Shown: positions 53,105-62,931, numbered from the stretch's first letter. The stretch: DNA of 64,000 bases from Chryseobacterium formosum (GCF_026460885.1 NZ_JAOVZW010000024.1:1-64000), one strand, 5' to 3'. Numbers and translations are program-made. The notes: generated by a model not told the origin, from the letters alone.

Positions 53105-55605
53105 TGAAATGCTTTTGGGGACTTTTGTTTTTCTGTGCATGGCATCTTATCCATGCACAGAAAAGCAATGCTGAAATTGAAAAATGCATGTCCGGTTTTG
53201 CAAACATAAGGGTTATTGCCGTATCAGGCGATCAGCGGTTTTTAGCAGTGCATAAAACATACGAAAAAAATAAAGATACAGTACTGGTGTTTGATCGCAC
53301 CTACCCGGAGAATCCGGTAGATACAATCGTAAAGAAACCTTTTGTTTCCTTTCTTGGCAGTCATATAATAATAGCTTCAGGCAGTGATGCTGCACAGCTG
53401 ATTAATCTGAAATCAAAACAGAGAAAATCATTTGAAAACGTTAGAAGTACCGCTGTACTGTCAAAAAAAAGACAGTATCTTATTGAAGATGGGAATAAAA
53501 TGGTAAGGGTATACAGTGAGGAGGGTAAGCTGCTGTCTACAGTGATGGGCACTTCACAATGGGTAACCGGTACCGATGGCAGATGCTATATACTAAGAAC
53601 GGAAAGAGAAAAAGAGGAGGTCATTAGGTGGGACGGGCAAAAATTGAAGACGCTCTACCAATCTGATGATAAAATAAAGAAAATAAATCTTCTTCCGTCA
53701 GAAAGATTTGTAATGATGACTGAAAAAAAACATCAGAAACCTGAAGGGCTCACCATTACATTATTGAGAACAGAAGATTCAGAAATTTTTAAAAACGCTT
53801 CGGTCATTTCTGATAAAAAAGACCGTTTTTTGATCACCGAAATAGGAAATACAGAAACATTCCTGATTGATTTTCAGCAAAATAATAAACCTGTACAGGA
53901 AGATATGGTGGAGGTTTGGTATGCAGGAGACAAAACCTTGAGGGATAGAGGCAAGGATACCAAAATACACGATTTTTGGCTGTGGAATTTGAATAAAGGG
54001 GTTGCGGATAAGATTTCTGATAAACGGTTTTCAGAATATATCGCAATGCTGGATGATCGGTTTCTTTGGGCGTACCATACGGATGAAGCATTCTCCTACA
54101 CGGGAGACAGAGAGTTTGATTTTTTTCTCTACGATACACAAAACCAGACGGCAGAAAAAGTTTTTGAACGCACAAGGGGTCTCATCGCATCGGTTGATGG
54201 CAGGTTTACGCTGGCCTACACCAAAATCGGAAAAAAATGGATATTGTATGACCTTAAGTATAAGAAAAAAATGGTGATGCCATTTGGGAGTAAGTATTCT
54301 AATCCCATATTTACTGCGGAAAATACCGTCCTCTTTGAATCGGAAACGGATATTGCAAAATACAGTCTGAAAACGGGACAATGGGAATTGTTAAATTGGG
54401 GCAAAGGGAATACAGTGGTCTTTCATAATTTTATTCCCAAAACCGTTCATGAATTGACAGGGGTTACGGCCGATATAAGACAATGGGAAAGCTCAGAACC
54501 GCTATTTTTAAAAATCAGCAGGGATCAGAATAACGACAGTGGGTATTTTGTATACGAAAACAATCGGATAAAAGAAATAATACCTTTTACGGCTAATAAA
54601 GTAAAATATTTCACATATTCCAACCATAGCAGAAACTTCTTTTCAATGGAAGAAAATTTTAAGATGGCGGGAGATTTATTTGAAAGAAGGATTGCTGAAT
54701 CTGAGAAGAAAAATATATACAGAAGCAATCCCGGGGATAAGACCGTCCTGGAAATGAAGCAGGAAATTATTCGTTTTAAAAATAGTTTTGGACGAGAGCT
54801 GAAAGGTATTTTATACTATCCGGCAAGATTTGATGCATCCAAAAAATATCCTGTGGTGGTTCATATTTACGGCGTTTTGCATACGCATGCAGATAAATTC
54901 CTTCAGCTGGAATGGGGAGATAATGGGTTCAGTAAAAGACTGCTTTTAGAGAATGGGTACTTTGTATTCCAGCCAGACACCGTCGTCGATGAAAGGGGGC
55001 CGGGTGTGTCGGCATTGGATGACGTCCATTCAGGGTTGGATGCCCTGATGGAGAATATCAATATTGATAGCACCAGGATGGGGTTGATTGGTCATTCTTT
55101 TGGCGGTTATAAAGCTAATTATATTGCGGCTCATTCTAAGAGATTCAAAGCGTTTGTTTCAGGAGCAGCAGTAGGGGAACTGGTAAATTTCTATTTTTCA
55201 TTCAGTGATCTTTTTAAAATTGCAGATTATGCAAGATTTGAAACAGGGCAGTTTGCCTTTAATGTTCCCTATGCAGACAACAAAGAATTGTATTTTAAAA
55301 ATAATCCGATAAATTACGTTGAGAATGTAACCACTCCCTTGCTCATATGGTCGGGTAAAAAAGATGCCAATACCAAGACGGCAATGACGATGAATTGGTA
55401 CATGGCGCTGGTCAGAAACAAAAAGAAAGCGGTTGCGCTGCTGTATCAAAATCAGAAGCATAATTTTACAAAAAACTCACCGGAGATTATTGATCTTAAT
55501 AATAAAGTGATGGAGTGGTGGGATTATTTCCTAAAGGAAAAAAAAGATATTCCGTGGATCGATAGAGAGATGATCGGGAATGAGTTGAATCTGCCGTTGA
55601 AATGA
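53104..55605 (+). CDS. S9-family (prolyl oligopeptidase-type) peptidase
   Basis: An 833-residue secreted serine peptidase. The ATG at 53104 overlaps the susD stop and gives a signal peptide (WGLLFFCAWHLIHAQ); the longer frame starts inside susD. The N-terminal 500 residues are propeller-like. The C-terminal alpha/beta-hydrolase domain has GLIGHSFGGYKANYI with Ser665, WSGKKDANT with Asp754 and QKHNF with His786. It probably trims peptides in the periplasm for import. The susC-susD-peptidase order points to a peptide-utilisation locus. Confidence 0.88.
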   Translation: MKCFWGLLFFCAWHLIHAQKSNAEIEKCMSGFANIRVIAVSGDQRFLAVHKTYEKNKDTVLVFDRTYPENPVDTIVKKPFVSFLGSHIIIASGSDAAQLINLKSKQRKSFENVRSTAVLSKKRQYLIEDGNKMVRVYSEEGKLLSTVMGTSQWVTGTDGRCYILRTEREKEEVIRWDGQKLKTLYQSDDKIKKINLLPSERFVMMTEKKHQKPEGLTITLLRTEDSEIFKNASVISDKKDRFLITEIGNTETFLIDFQQNNKPVQEDMVEVWYAGDKTLRDRGKDTKIHDFWLWNLNKGVADKISDKRFSEYIAMLDDRFLWAYHTDEAFSYTGDREFDFFLYDTQNQTAEKVFERTRGLIASVDGRFTLAYTKIGKKWILYDLKYKKKMVMPFGSKYSNPIFTAENTVLFESETDIAKYSLKTGQWELLNWGKGNTVVFHNFIPKTVHELTGVTADIRQWESSEPLFLKISRDQNNDSGYFVYENNRIKEIIPFTANKVKYFTYSNHSRNFFSMEENFKMAGDLFERRIAESEKKNIYRSNPGDKTVLEMKQEIIRFKNSFGRELKGILYYPARFDASKKYPVVVHIYGVLHTHADKFLQLEWGDNGFSKRLLLENGYFVFQPDTVVDERGPGVSALDDVHSGLDALMENINIDSTRMGLIGHSFGGYKANYIAAHSKRFKAFVSGAAVGELVNFYFSFSDLFKIADYARFETGQFAFNVPYADNKELYFKNNPINYVENVTTPLLIWSGKKDANTKTAMTMNWYMALVRNKKKAVALLYQNQKHNFTKNSPEIIDLNNKVMEWWDYFLKEKKDIPWIDREMIGNELNLPLK

Positions 55606-55615
55606 GAAATAATAA

Positions 55616-55640
55616 AGGGACGCTGCTGCGTCCCTCTCTT
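55616..55640. terminator. Bidirectional terminator
   Basis: AGGGACGC and GCGTCCCT form an 8-bp stem, with CTCTTTT after it on the plus strand and a T-rich tract on the minus strand. It lies between convergent genes. Confidence 0.7.
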
Positions 55641-55647
55641 TTAACGG

Positions 55648-55920
55648 TTAAGGTAATTCATAAAGGTTCTCACCGCACATCGTCTCAGATGCCGCACTGT
55701 GCAGTTCTACAGAAGAATCATCCGCCCAGAGACAGACGTTCCCGTTATTCACGGTACTGCAGTCTTGCTGCGTGTTTTGACATTCAAACTGGCCGCCGCC
55801 CACGGCTACAATTCTGTAGCCTTTTACGATGGCTTTGTTACTCTCTGTTGCCATCTTTGTGGCAAACGCAGACCCTGTGCCTAGTAATACCAGAACTACA
55901 GGAAAAAGAATTTTTTTCAT
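55648..55920 (-). CDS. DUF6520-family small secreted protein
   Basis: A 90-residue protein with a signal peptide (1-20, ending GSAFA). The mature part has the family pattern NKAIVKGYRIVAV, then four Cys in FECQNTQQDCSTVNNGNVCLW and AASETMCGENLYELP. Several such small proteins exist per genome in Flavobacteriia; function is unknown. Here it is the last gene of a minus-strand set with a MauE-like membrane protein. That suggests its cysteines are oxidised by that system. Confidence 0.8.
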   Translation of the reverse strand: MKKILFPVVLVLLGTGSAFATKMATESNKAIVKGYRIVAVGGGQFECQNTQQDCSTVNNGNVCLWADDSSVELHSAASETMCGENLYELP

Positions 55921-55930
55921 AATAAAAAAA

Positions 55931-57463
55931 TTAATAATTGTGCCTACTCTCAGGAACGGTTTTCGGCTTCCCCGTATTAAAATGCTTGGTCAGACTGTGA
56001 GTTAATTGATATCTCACCAGACGATTTCCTATAACAGCATAGAGATGTTTTTCAGTAACTATAAAATCACTCATCCCTTTGTTATGGTCTTTTTCGATGT
56101 ATAAACTGCCCGCATATTCATTCGAAGTGGTGTTGTACAGGTCTACTACAGTGTTGTTTTTCCACCTCTTCACAGATTCGTTTCTTCCTCTTAGCTCGGA
56201 AGGGTTGAAGAGAAGCCCTCCGTAAGAAATACCTCGGCCGTTTACTTTCATCGGTATGTTTTTTATTTTATGGCGGCCGTCTGATAAAGATTCGGTAATG
56301 AGTTGCGCTGTTTTTATGGTGTCAATGGTCGAAGCTTTTCGCTGTAACTGCAGCAGCGTATCCATGATCAGAAATTGGTTTCGGTAAGTATAGATATAGG
56401 AAAGTGTTTTTCTGCTTTGGTCAAAAGATAAATATCCGTCCGAGTCAAAAACTCCGTCTTTCTGCTTTTGAAGAAGGTTGCTAAACAGCTCAACTTTATT
56501 TTTTCCGTCAGCTTGTATTTTGATTTTTCCTAATAGCAATTCTTTTGTTTTCGAAGATTGTGTTCTGATGCCGAAAGTGTAGTCATTCAATACTTCCATT
56601 TGGGTAAAGAAAGCATCATTATAGCTAATGGTGGTCACAGTGGGATTCCCTATTGTACCCCTCATTAGGATAGGTACGGTTCCGTCATAAACATAGTAAT
56701 TCCCTTTGTGGATCTTTATTTCAAGTTTTCTGTAGACATGTTTCGTCACGTCAAGATCTATTTTCATTTGATCGGATTTTGCAAGCGCTGTATCATAGCT
56801 GATTAGATTCTGAGGGAAGTTTCGGTCGCCTAAATAGATTCTGCCGTCTGAAAATCCGGCAAAATAAAAACCAGTGTGCGCAAGATCTGCAGTATGGGTT
56901 TTTAATAAAGGATGCATCAGAAAGCGTCTGGTAAAATTGTTTTCTTTTTTGATGATGTACTCAGAATCCAGAAACAGGAAAACAATGAGTGCACAGCTTA
57001 AAAGATTAGAACACAGAAGTGCAAAAGTGATGGTCGCATAAGATCTCATGCTGTATTTTTCGGAAATAAAAACCGCAGCAATTCCGAACAGAACACAAAA
57101 GATATTGAAAATTAAATGTTCCGTCCATCCCAGTTTTTCCAATAGGCCGCCGCACGAGCAGGGTACAAAATCACTGTAGTTTAAGATAAGATAGATGTAT
57201 AGAGTAAAAGCGCTCATAAGAGCGGTAGAGGAATATAATCCTGCAATTTGGGTCCTTGGGAAAATAAGAAGCAAAACAATAAGCAGCTCAGTAAAAATAA
57301 CAACATACGAAATGGAATCAGCATAAGCGCTCAGAAGTGGAGACTGTCCGATTTGAATCTGGAAGTTTTCAAAGTCAGAGGCTTTGCTTACTGCGGCATA
57401 GCAAAACAGCAGAATAAAAAAATAAACGGCTGACGTCTTGAGATAAAGGGTTGTATTTTTCAT
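55931..57463 (-). CDS. MauE/DoxX-like redox membrane protein with C-terminal repeat domain
   Basis: A 510-residue protein. The N-terminal four-helix membrane part (about 8-165) is of the MauE/DoxX type and has PCSCGGLLEKLGWTEHLIFN with C102 and C104, a typical redox pair of this group. The remaining 340 residues look periplasmic and propeller-like (IYLGDRNFPQNLISYD, GVFDSDGYLSFDQSRKTL). The family moves electrons or forms disulphides. It overlaps the preceding small gene by 4 nt (ATGA) and precedes the DUF6520 gene by 10 nt. Confidence 0.75.
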   Translation of the reverse strand: MKNTTLYLKTSAVYFFILLFCYAAVSKASDFENFQIQIGQSPLLSAYADSISYVVIFTELLIVLLLIFPRTQIAGLYSSTALMSAFTLYIYLILNYSDFVPCSCGGLLEKLGWTEHLIFNIFCVLFGIAAVFISEKYSMRSYATITFALLCSNLLSCALIVFLFLDSEYIIKKENNFTRRFLMHPLLKTHTADLAHTGFYFAGFSDGRIYLGDRNFPQNLISYDTALAKSDQMKIDLDVTKHVYRKLEIKIHKGNYYVYDGTVPILMRGTIGNPTVTTISYNDAFFTQMEVLNDYTFGIRTQSSKTKELLLGKIKIQADGKNKVELFSNLLQKQKDGVFDSDGYLSFDQSRKTLSYIYTYRNQFLIMDTLLQLQRKASTIDTIKTAQLITESLSDGRHKIKNIPMKVNGRGISYGGLLFNPSELRGRNESVKRWKNNTVVDLYNTTSNEYAGSLYIEKDHNKGMSDFIVTEKHLYAVIGNRLVRYQLTHSLTKHFNTGKPKTVPESRHNY

Positions 57464-57654
57464 AATATACTTTTTTTAGAACGTATTGCTCGGTCAGGAA
57501 GAATAAGAATCCATTCTATAGGGCTTCCGCAATAGCTGGGCATCTCATTTCCGCTCTTCATTGGAATTGTTGTCTTAAAATGCCCCATACTTTGCCATAG
57601 ACCGCTGGTCGGACATGGTTGACCTGTACTGCTTACGGTGGTATGGGGCTTCAT
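57460..57654 (-). CDS. Small Cys-containing protein upstream of the MauE-like gene
   Basis: A 64-residue protein with SSTGQPCPTSGLWQSMG in the front and EMPSYCGSPIEW in the back, so two Cys in conserved-looking contexts. Its stop overlaps the ATG of the MauE-like gene (ATGA), strong evidence of coupling. I have the impression that similar small proteins occur beside such loci in Chryseobacterium, but I cannot name the family. Confidence 0.6.
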   Translation of the reverse strand: MKPHTTVSSTGQPCPTSGLWQSMGHFKTTIPMKSGNEMPSYCGSPIEWILILPDRAIRSKKSIL

Positions 57655-57677
57655 CTGTGTTTTATGTCTGAATGATA

Positions 57678-57884
57678 TTAAGGAGCGCTTTTCCAGTCAT
57701 GCCCGTCTCTGATCGGTGGGTCGGGATAGAGAGAGTGTTGACGGGTAGAGTCTCCTGATCTTTTCTCGGAGATAGTACTTGCGGCAGAAACATCCTGTTC
57801 TGAAACAATAAGATCAGAACTCCTGCAGTCTTGTAAGGCACATAAAAATGTGCTTAGGATCATCACGTAAATCAATTTTTTCAT
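57678..57884 (-). CDS. Small secreted protein or lipoprotein, first gene of the minus-strand set
   Basis: A 68-residue protein from the ATG at 57884 (KKLIYVMILSTFLCALQDC); the longer frame to 58082 hides this signal. A lipobox is doubtful, because Asp precedes Cys20. The short mature part ends YPDPPIRDGHDWKSAP. It lies 23 nt before the Cys-containing gene. It probably forms an operon with that gene, the MauE-like gene and the DUF6520 gene. Confidence 0.55.
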   Translation of the reverse strand: MKKLIYVMILSTFLCALQDCRSSDLIVSEQDVSAASTISEKRSGDSTRQHSLYPDPPIRDGHDWKSAP

Positions 57885-58157
57885 TGTATTGGAATTTGAG
57901 TTAAAAATTCCGGCCGGTGGTTTCTTTGAGATTCTCAGGTCAAATGTAGAAGGCTCTGGAGCGATAAAAAAATGATTGTGGGAGCGTTTGGGGAAAGCAG
58001 ACGTCCTGATTTGCGAAAAAAGACAACAAGGAAATTGCAGGAAAACACCATGGATAAGGCATTTTCTCATCTGTAGCAACATCCGTTACAGAATTATCAG
58101 AAACCCCTATTGGGGCATGCTCAAATTTTTTTTACTTTTGATAGAACACCAAACATA

Positions 58158-59873
58158 ATGATGATGATGAAACTTATTCTTTTAGCTTTATTCTTATCCT
58201 GCACATCGGCATTGGCTGTGATGACCCAAGATGGTTCTTTTCAGGATATTCGCAGAAATTATGAGATGAGCGATACTGGTGATCACCGGGCACTGCCTTT
58301 TGTACAGATGTATATTGATAAAGCAAAAAAAGAAAGGAACTATGAAAAGTGGGTGCAGGGATACCGTGACGGCGTGCAGTTTTCAGATGATATTCAGAGC
58401 AAAATAAAGTATGCTGATTCCACTATTACGGTGGCGCTTCTGTCAAAAAACAAAGTGCTGATTGCAAACGCATACCTGGGAAAAGGAATAATTTATTATT
58501 TCAACATGAAAAAATTTCAGCCCGCCCTCGAAGAATATCTGGTGGCGCAGGAGTATGCGGAAAATACGGATGATGAGTACCTCAAAAATAAAATTGTTTA
58601 CCATATTGGCGTAGTGAAAAGTTATTTGGGGTTTTACGAAGAGGCATCAGAACATTTTTTAGCCTCCACTGCTTTTTTTCAGAGAAAAACAAAACAGATG
58701 AAAGAGCCTGTAATGCATTACAATTACAAAAAGGCATACCTCAACTGCCTCCACCAGCTCACCGTAGTATACAGAAGACTGGGGCAATGGAAACGTTCAG
58801 ACAGTATTATTAAAGTAGGCTTGGCGGCAATAGGCGGCAGTCAGGATTTTAAGTTGGAGAAAGCCTATTTCTTCAAATGCAGGGGTATTGCTGAATATCA
58901 TAATAAAAACTTTAATGCATCATTGTTTTATCTTAATAAAGCTTTGCCCCAGCTACTCAAAAAAGACGATTTTGCTTGGGCTTCTGTAGCGTATTTATAC
59001 AAAGGGAATATTTTTTGGGACGCTGGTGATAAAGAAAAAGCAATAAGAAATTTTAGCTATATCGATTCGGTCTTTGTTAAGCATCATTTTATATTGCCGG
59101 AAGCGAGACCGGTATATGATAAATTCATTCTGTATGCTGAAGAAACACAAAATTTAAAAAAAGAAAGATATTACACAAAGCAGCTCCTCAGGGTAGATTC
59201 TTTTTTGACAAAAGATTTTGCCTCCCTCTCATCAAGAATACATAAGGGCTACGATCGGAAAATAGTGCTTCAGGAAAAAAAGCATTGGCAGATAACAAAA
59301 ATTACGGGTTTGAGCTTTGTCACAATATTGCTTATTGTTGCACTGATATTGTTTTATGCACTGGTAAAGTACCGCAGAAAGAAAAATGAAATCGTACGGA
59401 AATATAATCTTTTGCAGGAAAAGTTAAGAACAGGCAAGGGCTTACTGCATGCACAGGAAAATAATACGGAAAATACTCCGAAAAGATCAGCACTGCCTCA
59501 GGAGATTATAAATGATTTAACCCGGAAACTATCTCGCTTTGAAGAAAAGGAAGGGTATAGAAACAGAGGCCTTACCTTGAATGAAATGGCAAAAGAGTTG
59601 GGTACGAATGCAAACTATTTGTCGGCATTCATTAATGATACCAAAGCCATGCACTTTAAACCGTACTTGATGAATCTTAGAATAAACTACATCGTAAATA
59701 AAATGAATGAGGATCGAAAGTATCTTCTCCTCACCATTGCGGCTTTGGGAGAGGAAGCGGGATTCAATCATAGACAAAGTTTTTCTGACGCATTCCTTGA
59801 AATAACAGGCTTGAGACCTGCAGAATACATCAGACAGCAGAAAATGAAGTCTCGCAATAGTACAGAAGATTAA
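58158..59873 (+). CDS. TPR-containing membrane regulator with AraC-type DNA-binding domain
   Basis: A 571-residue protein. The start lies among four consecutive ATG codons from 58158; the TTG at 58110 would hide the signal sequence (KLILLALFLSCTSALA). Residues about 40-360 are TPR-like helix pairs, presumably periplasmic. A membrane helix (GLSFVTILLIVALILFYALV) follows. The C-terminal 110 residues are an AraC-type helix-turn-helix (LTLNEMAKELGTNANYLSAF, EAGFNHRQSFSDAFLEITG). It probably senses a signal outside and controls the SusC/peptidase or redox genes beside it. Confidence 0.85.
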   Translation: MMMMKLILLALFLSCTSALAVMTQDGSFQDIRRNYEMSDTGDHRALPFVQMYIDKAKKERNYEKWVQGYRDGVQFSDDIQSKIKYADSTITVALLSKNKVLIANAYLGKGIIYYFNMKKFQPALEEYLVAQEYAENTDDEYLKNKIVYHIGVVKSYLGFYEEASEHFLASTAFFQRKTKQMKEPVMHYNYKKAYLNCLHQLTVVYRRLGQWKRSDSIIKVGLAAIGGSQDFKLEKAYFFKCRGIAEYHNKNFNASLFYLNKALPQLLKKDDFAWASVAYLYKGNIFWDAGDKEKAIRNFSYIDSVFVKHHFILPEARPVYDKFILYAEETQNLKKERYYTKQLLRVDSFLTKDFASLSSRIHKGYDRKIVLQEKKHWQITKITGLSFVTILLIVALILFYALVKYRRKKNEIVRKYNLLQEKLRTGKGLLHAQENNTENTPKRSALPQEIINDLTRKLSRFEEKEGYRNRGLTLNEMAKELGTNANYLSAFINDTKAMHFKPYLMNLRINYIVNKMNEDRKYLLLTIAALGEEAGFNHRQSFSDAFLEITGLRPAEYIRQQKMKSRNSTED

Positions 59874-59876
59874 TAT

Positions 59877-60322
59877 CCCGTCGTGCATTTTGAATACCTG
59901 TTGGGCATTTTAATCATTGTCTTTCTAAAATAAGTGAAACTGCTTTGTCGGGCTTTATATCACTATTTTTTTTACAATTCTTTGTATTGCTTTGCATTTT
60001 TTATCGCTAGGAAAGGCAAAGTAGTTATAATTAACACCCGTTGTGCATTTTAAAATACTTTCGTCACTTCGAGTAGATTTTTGAAAAAATCGTACCGGGA
60101 AGTTTGTAATTTTGAAGATAAAATCTATTCTCGATACATTTTTTTCCACTTTGTTATGAAAAAACACCCGAATTGACGAATCCAATATTTAAATTTTTCA
60201 AAATGCACAACGGGTTAATTGATATGATTTCTTAAGATAAACGATGGCATTTCATTGAGCAGAAAAAAACAAAGACGCTACCTACCGGTCACTTCACGGG
60301 TATCTGCAAAATGCAAAGCGGG
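59877..60322 (+). repeat. Nested MITE-like elements
   Basis: The outer ends are CCCGTCGTGCATTTT (59877) and AAAATGCAAAGCGGG (60308). Inside lies a 178-bp unit (60037-60214) with perfect 15-bp inverted ends CCCGTTGTGCATTTT and AAAATGCACAACGGG. The inner unit closely resembles 23512-23688. There is no transposase. The minus-strand frame at 59955-60185 is a product of the repeat. Confidence 0.85.
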
Positions 60323-60402
60323 TATAAATATTGAGTTTTGAAACCTCTCTTTATTTCACACTTACAGGGCTATTTTGTAAATTTCTCTGAAAATTTAAGG
60401 TC

Positions 60403-61254
60403 ATGTCACAAAAAAATCTATTGACAGAGATTCAGAATCTGTCAGAACTGCTTACAGAAGAGCTTGATGCACTCACACAAAATGAAGATAATTGGATTAC
60501 GGTTTGCGAAGCATCATTGATGAAAATTGATGAGGTGGTGAGACAAACGAAGGCATTAATCACATCTTCCGAGTTTGAAACAACAGCAGATGAAGTATAT
60601 TTTTTTAAGCAGCTGAAGCCGGCGCTGATCTCAAAATTTATTTACTACACAAAGGTTCTAAGTATAGAATCATTGAAACCGGTACTGGGAAAAGAGCCCT
60701 TGATAAAATACTATGAGGCGGAAGAGAAAAAACTCAACGGCTTCTATAAAGAAAATGCCGACTTTTACAGCTATTACAGACGAGGGGCTACTTATCTTGA
60801 TCATAAATATTTTGTCAGAAATTCATTTGATATGAAGATGAGACTGTCTTCAGAATTTTACAACCTCGATGTGTCATTCACCACATCACACGATCATCTT
60901 GTAGCACATATTCTCGCAAATACGGAATTAGATAGGTATTTGAAAAACGAGCTCGTAAAAGTGAAAAACGAGGTGGTCCGGTTGAAGGATTACAAATCAA
61001 TCTTGGTGTGGTCTTCTTCAAAAGTCTCACTGATTGAGTTGATTTACAGTTTACATCTGATGAAATGTTTCAACGCGGGAAACATTGAGCTCAATGAGGT
61101 CATCAGGACTTTCGAAAAAATACTGGGCGCAGATCTTTCCAATTTTCATAAAATACTGGGCGAAATAAAACTCAGAAAAATAAATCGTACAAAATTCCTG
61201 CAATCTCTCTATCAAAATCTTGAACAGCATTTTACAGATCTCGACGGAAAATAA
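60403..61254 (+). CDS. RteC-family protein
   Basis: A 283-residue cytosolic, helical protein matching the RteC family: VYFFKQLKPALISKFIYYTK, FYSYYRRGATYLDHKYFVRN and KYFVRNSFDMKM. RteC controls excision of tetracycline-regulated conjugative transposons in Bacteroides. In Flavobacteriia many copies stand alone, as here, with no integrase or conjugation genes near. A role in mobile-element control cannot be claimed. Confidence 0.78.
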   Translation: MSQKNLLTEIQNLSELLTEELDALTQNEDNWITVCEASLMKIDEVVRQTKALITSSEFETTADEVYFFKQLKPALISKFIYYTKVLSIESLKPVLGKEPLIKYYEAEEKKLNGFYKENADFYSYYRRGATYLDHKYFVRNSFDMKMRLSSEFYNLDVSFTTSHDHLVAHILANTELDRYLKNELVKVKNEVVRLKDYKSILVWSSSKVSLIELIYSLHLMKCFNAGNIELNEVIRTFEKILGADLSNFHKILGEIKLRKINRTKFLQSLYQNLEQHFTDLDGK

Positions 61255-61508
61255 ATCCCTCCAACTCTCCAACTCTCCATCCCTCCAACTCTCCAACTCA
61301 AAAACTCCCACTTAAAGCCCACTTTAATGCCACTTTGAAAATCTACCGCCTTGTGTATCGCATAAAATAGATCAAAAAAATCTTTCGGTACTACCGAACT
61401 GGTACCGAAAAATATTGATTCCGAATCCTAAACTTTGTCTTGCCAATCAGAAACAGTTGCAACACTTCAGAATGGTTAAAAAATGTTTAACACTAAAAAA
61501 TTAAAACA

Positions 61509-62267
61509 ATGGCAAGACAAAAAGGTATTTTTAAAATCACGGGCACCATAGGAGATGTCACATTCTACAAATCAAAAAACGGATACTTGGTGCGTGAAAG
61601 AGGAACACTCGATGCTAAGAGAATTGCTACAGACCCTGCATTTCAGAGAACCCGGGAAAACGGTATGGAATTCGGCAGAGCCGGAACTGCAGGCAAAACA
61701 TTAAGAGCGGCCTTAAGGCCGTTGCTCACAAATGTAAAAGCAACCACAATGGTGAGTCGGCTCACACAAATGATGATCAAGGTGATTCAGGCAGATACCG
61801 TGAGTGAAAGAGGACTTAGAAATGTAATTGACGGCGAATCGGAACTTTTAATAGGTTTTGAATTTAATGAAATGGGTAAATTGGCGACCACACTGCATGC
61901 TTCTTTTACATCAGAAATCAACAGAGCTACAGGCGAAATGAAAGTCGATATACCTGCGTTCAGTCCGGCAAATATGTTGACGGCACCACAGGGCACCACG
62001 CATTTCAAGATTATGTCCGGTGCTGCAGATATTAATTTCGAACAGGAGCTGTTTGCAAATGCCGTTCAGAGCACCGCCATATTGCCTTATACATCGGTGG
62101 ATACGATGGCAATAAGCCATACTTTGGCTTTATCGCCAAATTCCCTGAATCCGCTTTTCTTAGCTGTCGGCGTAGAATTTTACCAGGATGTGAACGGAAC
62201 CATGTATCCTCTGAAAAACGGATCATACAACCCTTTGGCAATAATCAAAGTAGACGGTGGAGTATAA
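61509..62267 (+). CDS. Hypothetical protein, possibly phage-related
   Basis: A 252-residue protein without a signal peptide: KITGTIGDVTFYKSKNGYLV and RTRENGMEFGRAGTAGKTLR near the N-terminus, then a beta-rich C-terminal domain. The opening resembles DUF6266-like proteins (GxxGxVxFY layout), but the match is weak. TAAACTTTG-like sequence lies upstream. It abuts the DUF5675 gene (1-nt overlap), so they form one unit. Confidence 0.6.
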   Translation: MARQKGIFKITGTIGDVTFYKSKNGYLVRERGTLDAKRIATDPAFQRTRENGMEFGRAGTAGKTLRAALRPLLTNVKATTMVSRLTQMMIKVIQADTVSERGLRNVIDGESELLIGFEFNEMGKLATTLHASFTSEINRATGEMKVDIPAFSPANMLTAPQGTTHFKIMSGAADINFEQELFANAVQSTAILPYTSVDTMAISHTLALSPNSLNPLFLAVGVEFYQDVNGTMYPLKNGSYNPLAIIKVDGGV

Positions 62268-62662
62268 TGGAACTCAAGATACTTAGAACTTATCTTTCTG
62301 CGGGTACCAATGGCAGCTTATTTCATAATGGTTTTTTAATTTGCCGTACCATAGAGCTCCCTTGGAGAGATAATCAAAGACGGATATCCTGTATTCCCGA
62401 AGGAAAGTACAGGGTGATGAAGCGCTACAGCCCTAAGTTTGGGAACCACTTGGAACTGAAGGATGTGGAAAACAGAAATCTGATTCTTTTTCATCCTGCC
62501 AATAATGCCCGCAAAGAACTTAGAGGATGTATTGCCCCGGTAACCCACATCGTGGGTGCAGGCATGGGAACGATGTCACTGAATGCATTTGAAAAACTCA
62601 AAGAGTACGTAGAGGACACGTTGAATAATAATGAAGCCGTATGGCTGATAATAACTTCCTAA
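62267..62662 (+). CDS. DUF5675-family protein
   Basis: A 131-residue protein with family blocks CRTIELPWRDNQRRISCIPE, GKYRVMKRYSPKFGNHLEL and LILFHPANNARKELRGCIAP. The His and Cys in HPAN...GCI resemble the active site of LD-transpeptidase-like folds, so a cell-wall role is possible but unproved. It is common in prophages and tail-like particle loci of Bacteroidota. The stop is close to the first small membrane protein gene. Confidence 0.8.
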   Translation: MELKILRTYLSAGTNGSLFHNGFLICRTIELPWRDNQRRISCIPEGKYRVMKRYSPKFGNHLELKDVENRNLILFHPANNARKELRGCIAPVTHIVGAGMGTMSLNAFEKLKEYVEDTLNNNEAVWLIITS

Positions 62663-62673
62663 ATTTTTTTAAA

Positions 62674-62931
62674 ATGACAATTATCAATAGAGCGAAAGCG
62701 CCGACTCCGAAGTTTTTCAGAATCTTGAGAAATATAGGGCTCCTTTCAGCAGGATTTGGTGGCGTATTGATTGCATCACCGGTAGAGCTGCCGCTGATTC
62801 TTACAAATGTCTCTCAATATTTGGTGTTAGCAGGCGGAATTATATCTGCAGTAAGCCAGGTAACGGTTGACGACCATGCACTGCAATTGCGGCTGGAAGC
62901 ATTTGATCTGAAAAATAAAGATCATGAATAA
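62674..62931 (+). CDS. Small two-helix membrane protein, holin-like
   Basis: An 85-residue protein from the ATG at 62674; an ATG at 62641 inside the previous gene would add 11 residues. Two membrane helices (ILRNIGLLSAGFGGVLIASP and LVLAGGIISAVSQVTV) are followed by a charged tail. The layout and position after DUF5675 recall a phage holin. It overlaps the next small gene by 8 nt. Confidence 0.6.
   Translation: MTIINRAKAPTPKFFRILRNIGLLSAGFGGVLIASPVELPLILTNVSQYLVLAGGIISAVSQVTVDDHALQLRLEAFDLKNKDHE

Noticed and set aside
60403-61254. Conjugative transposon inferred from the RteC protein
   Set aside because: No integrase, mobilisation or tra genes are present in the window.
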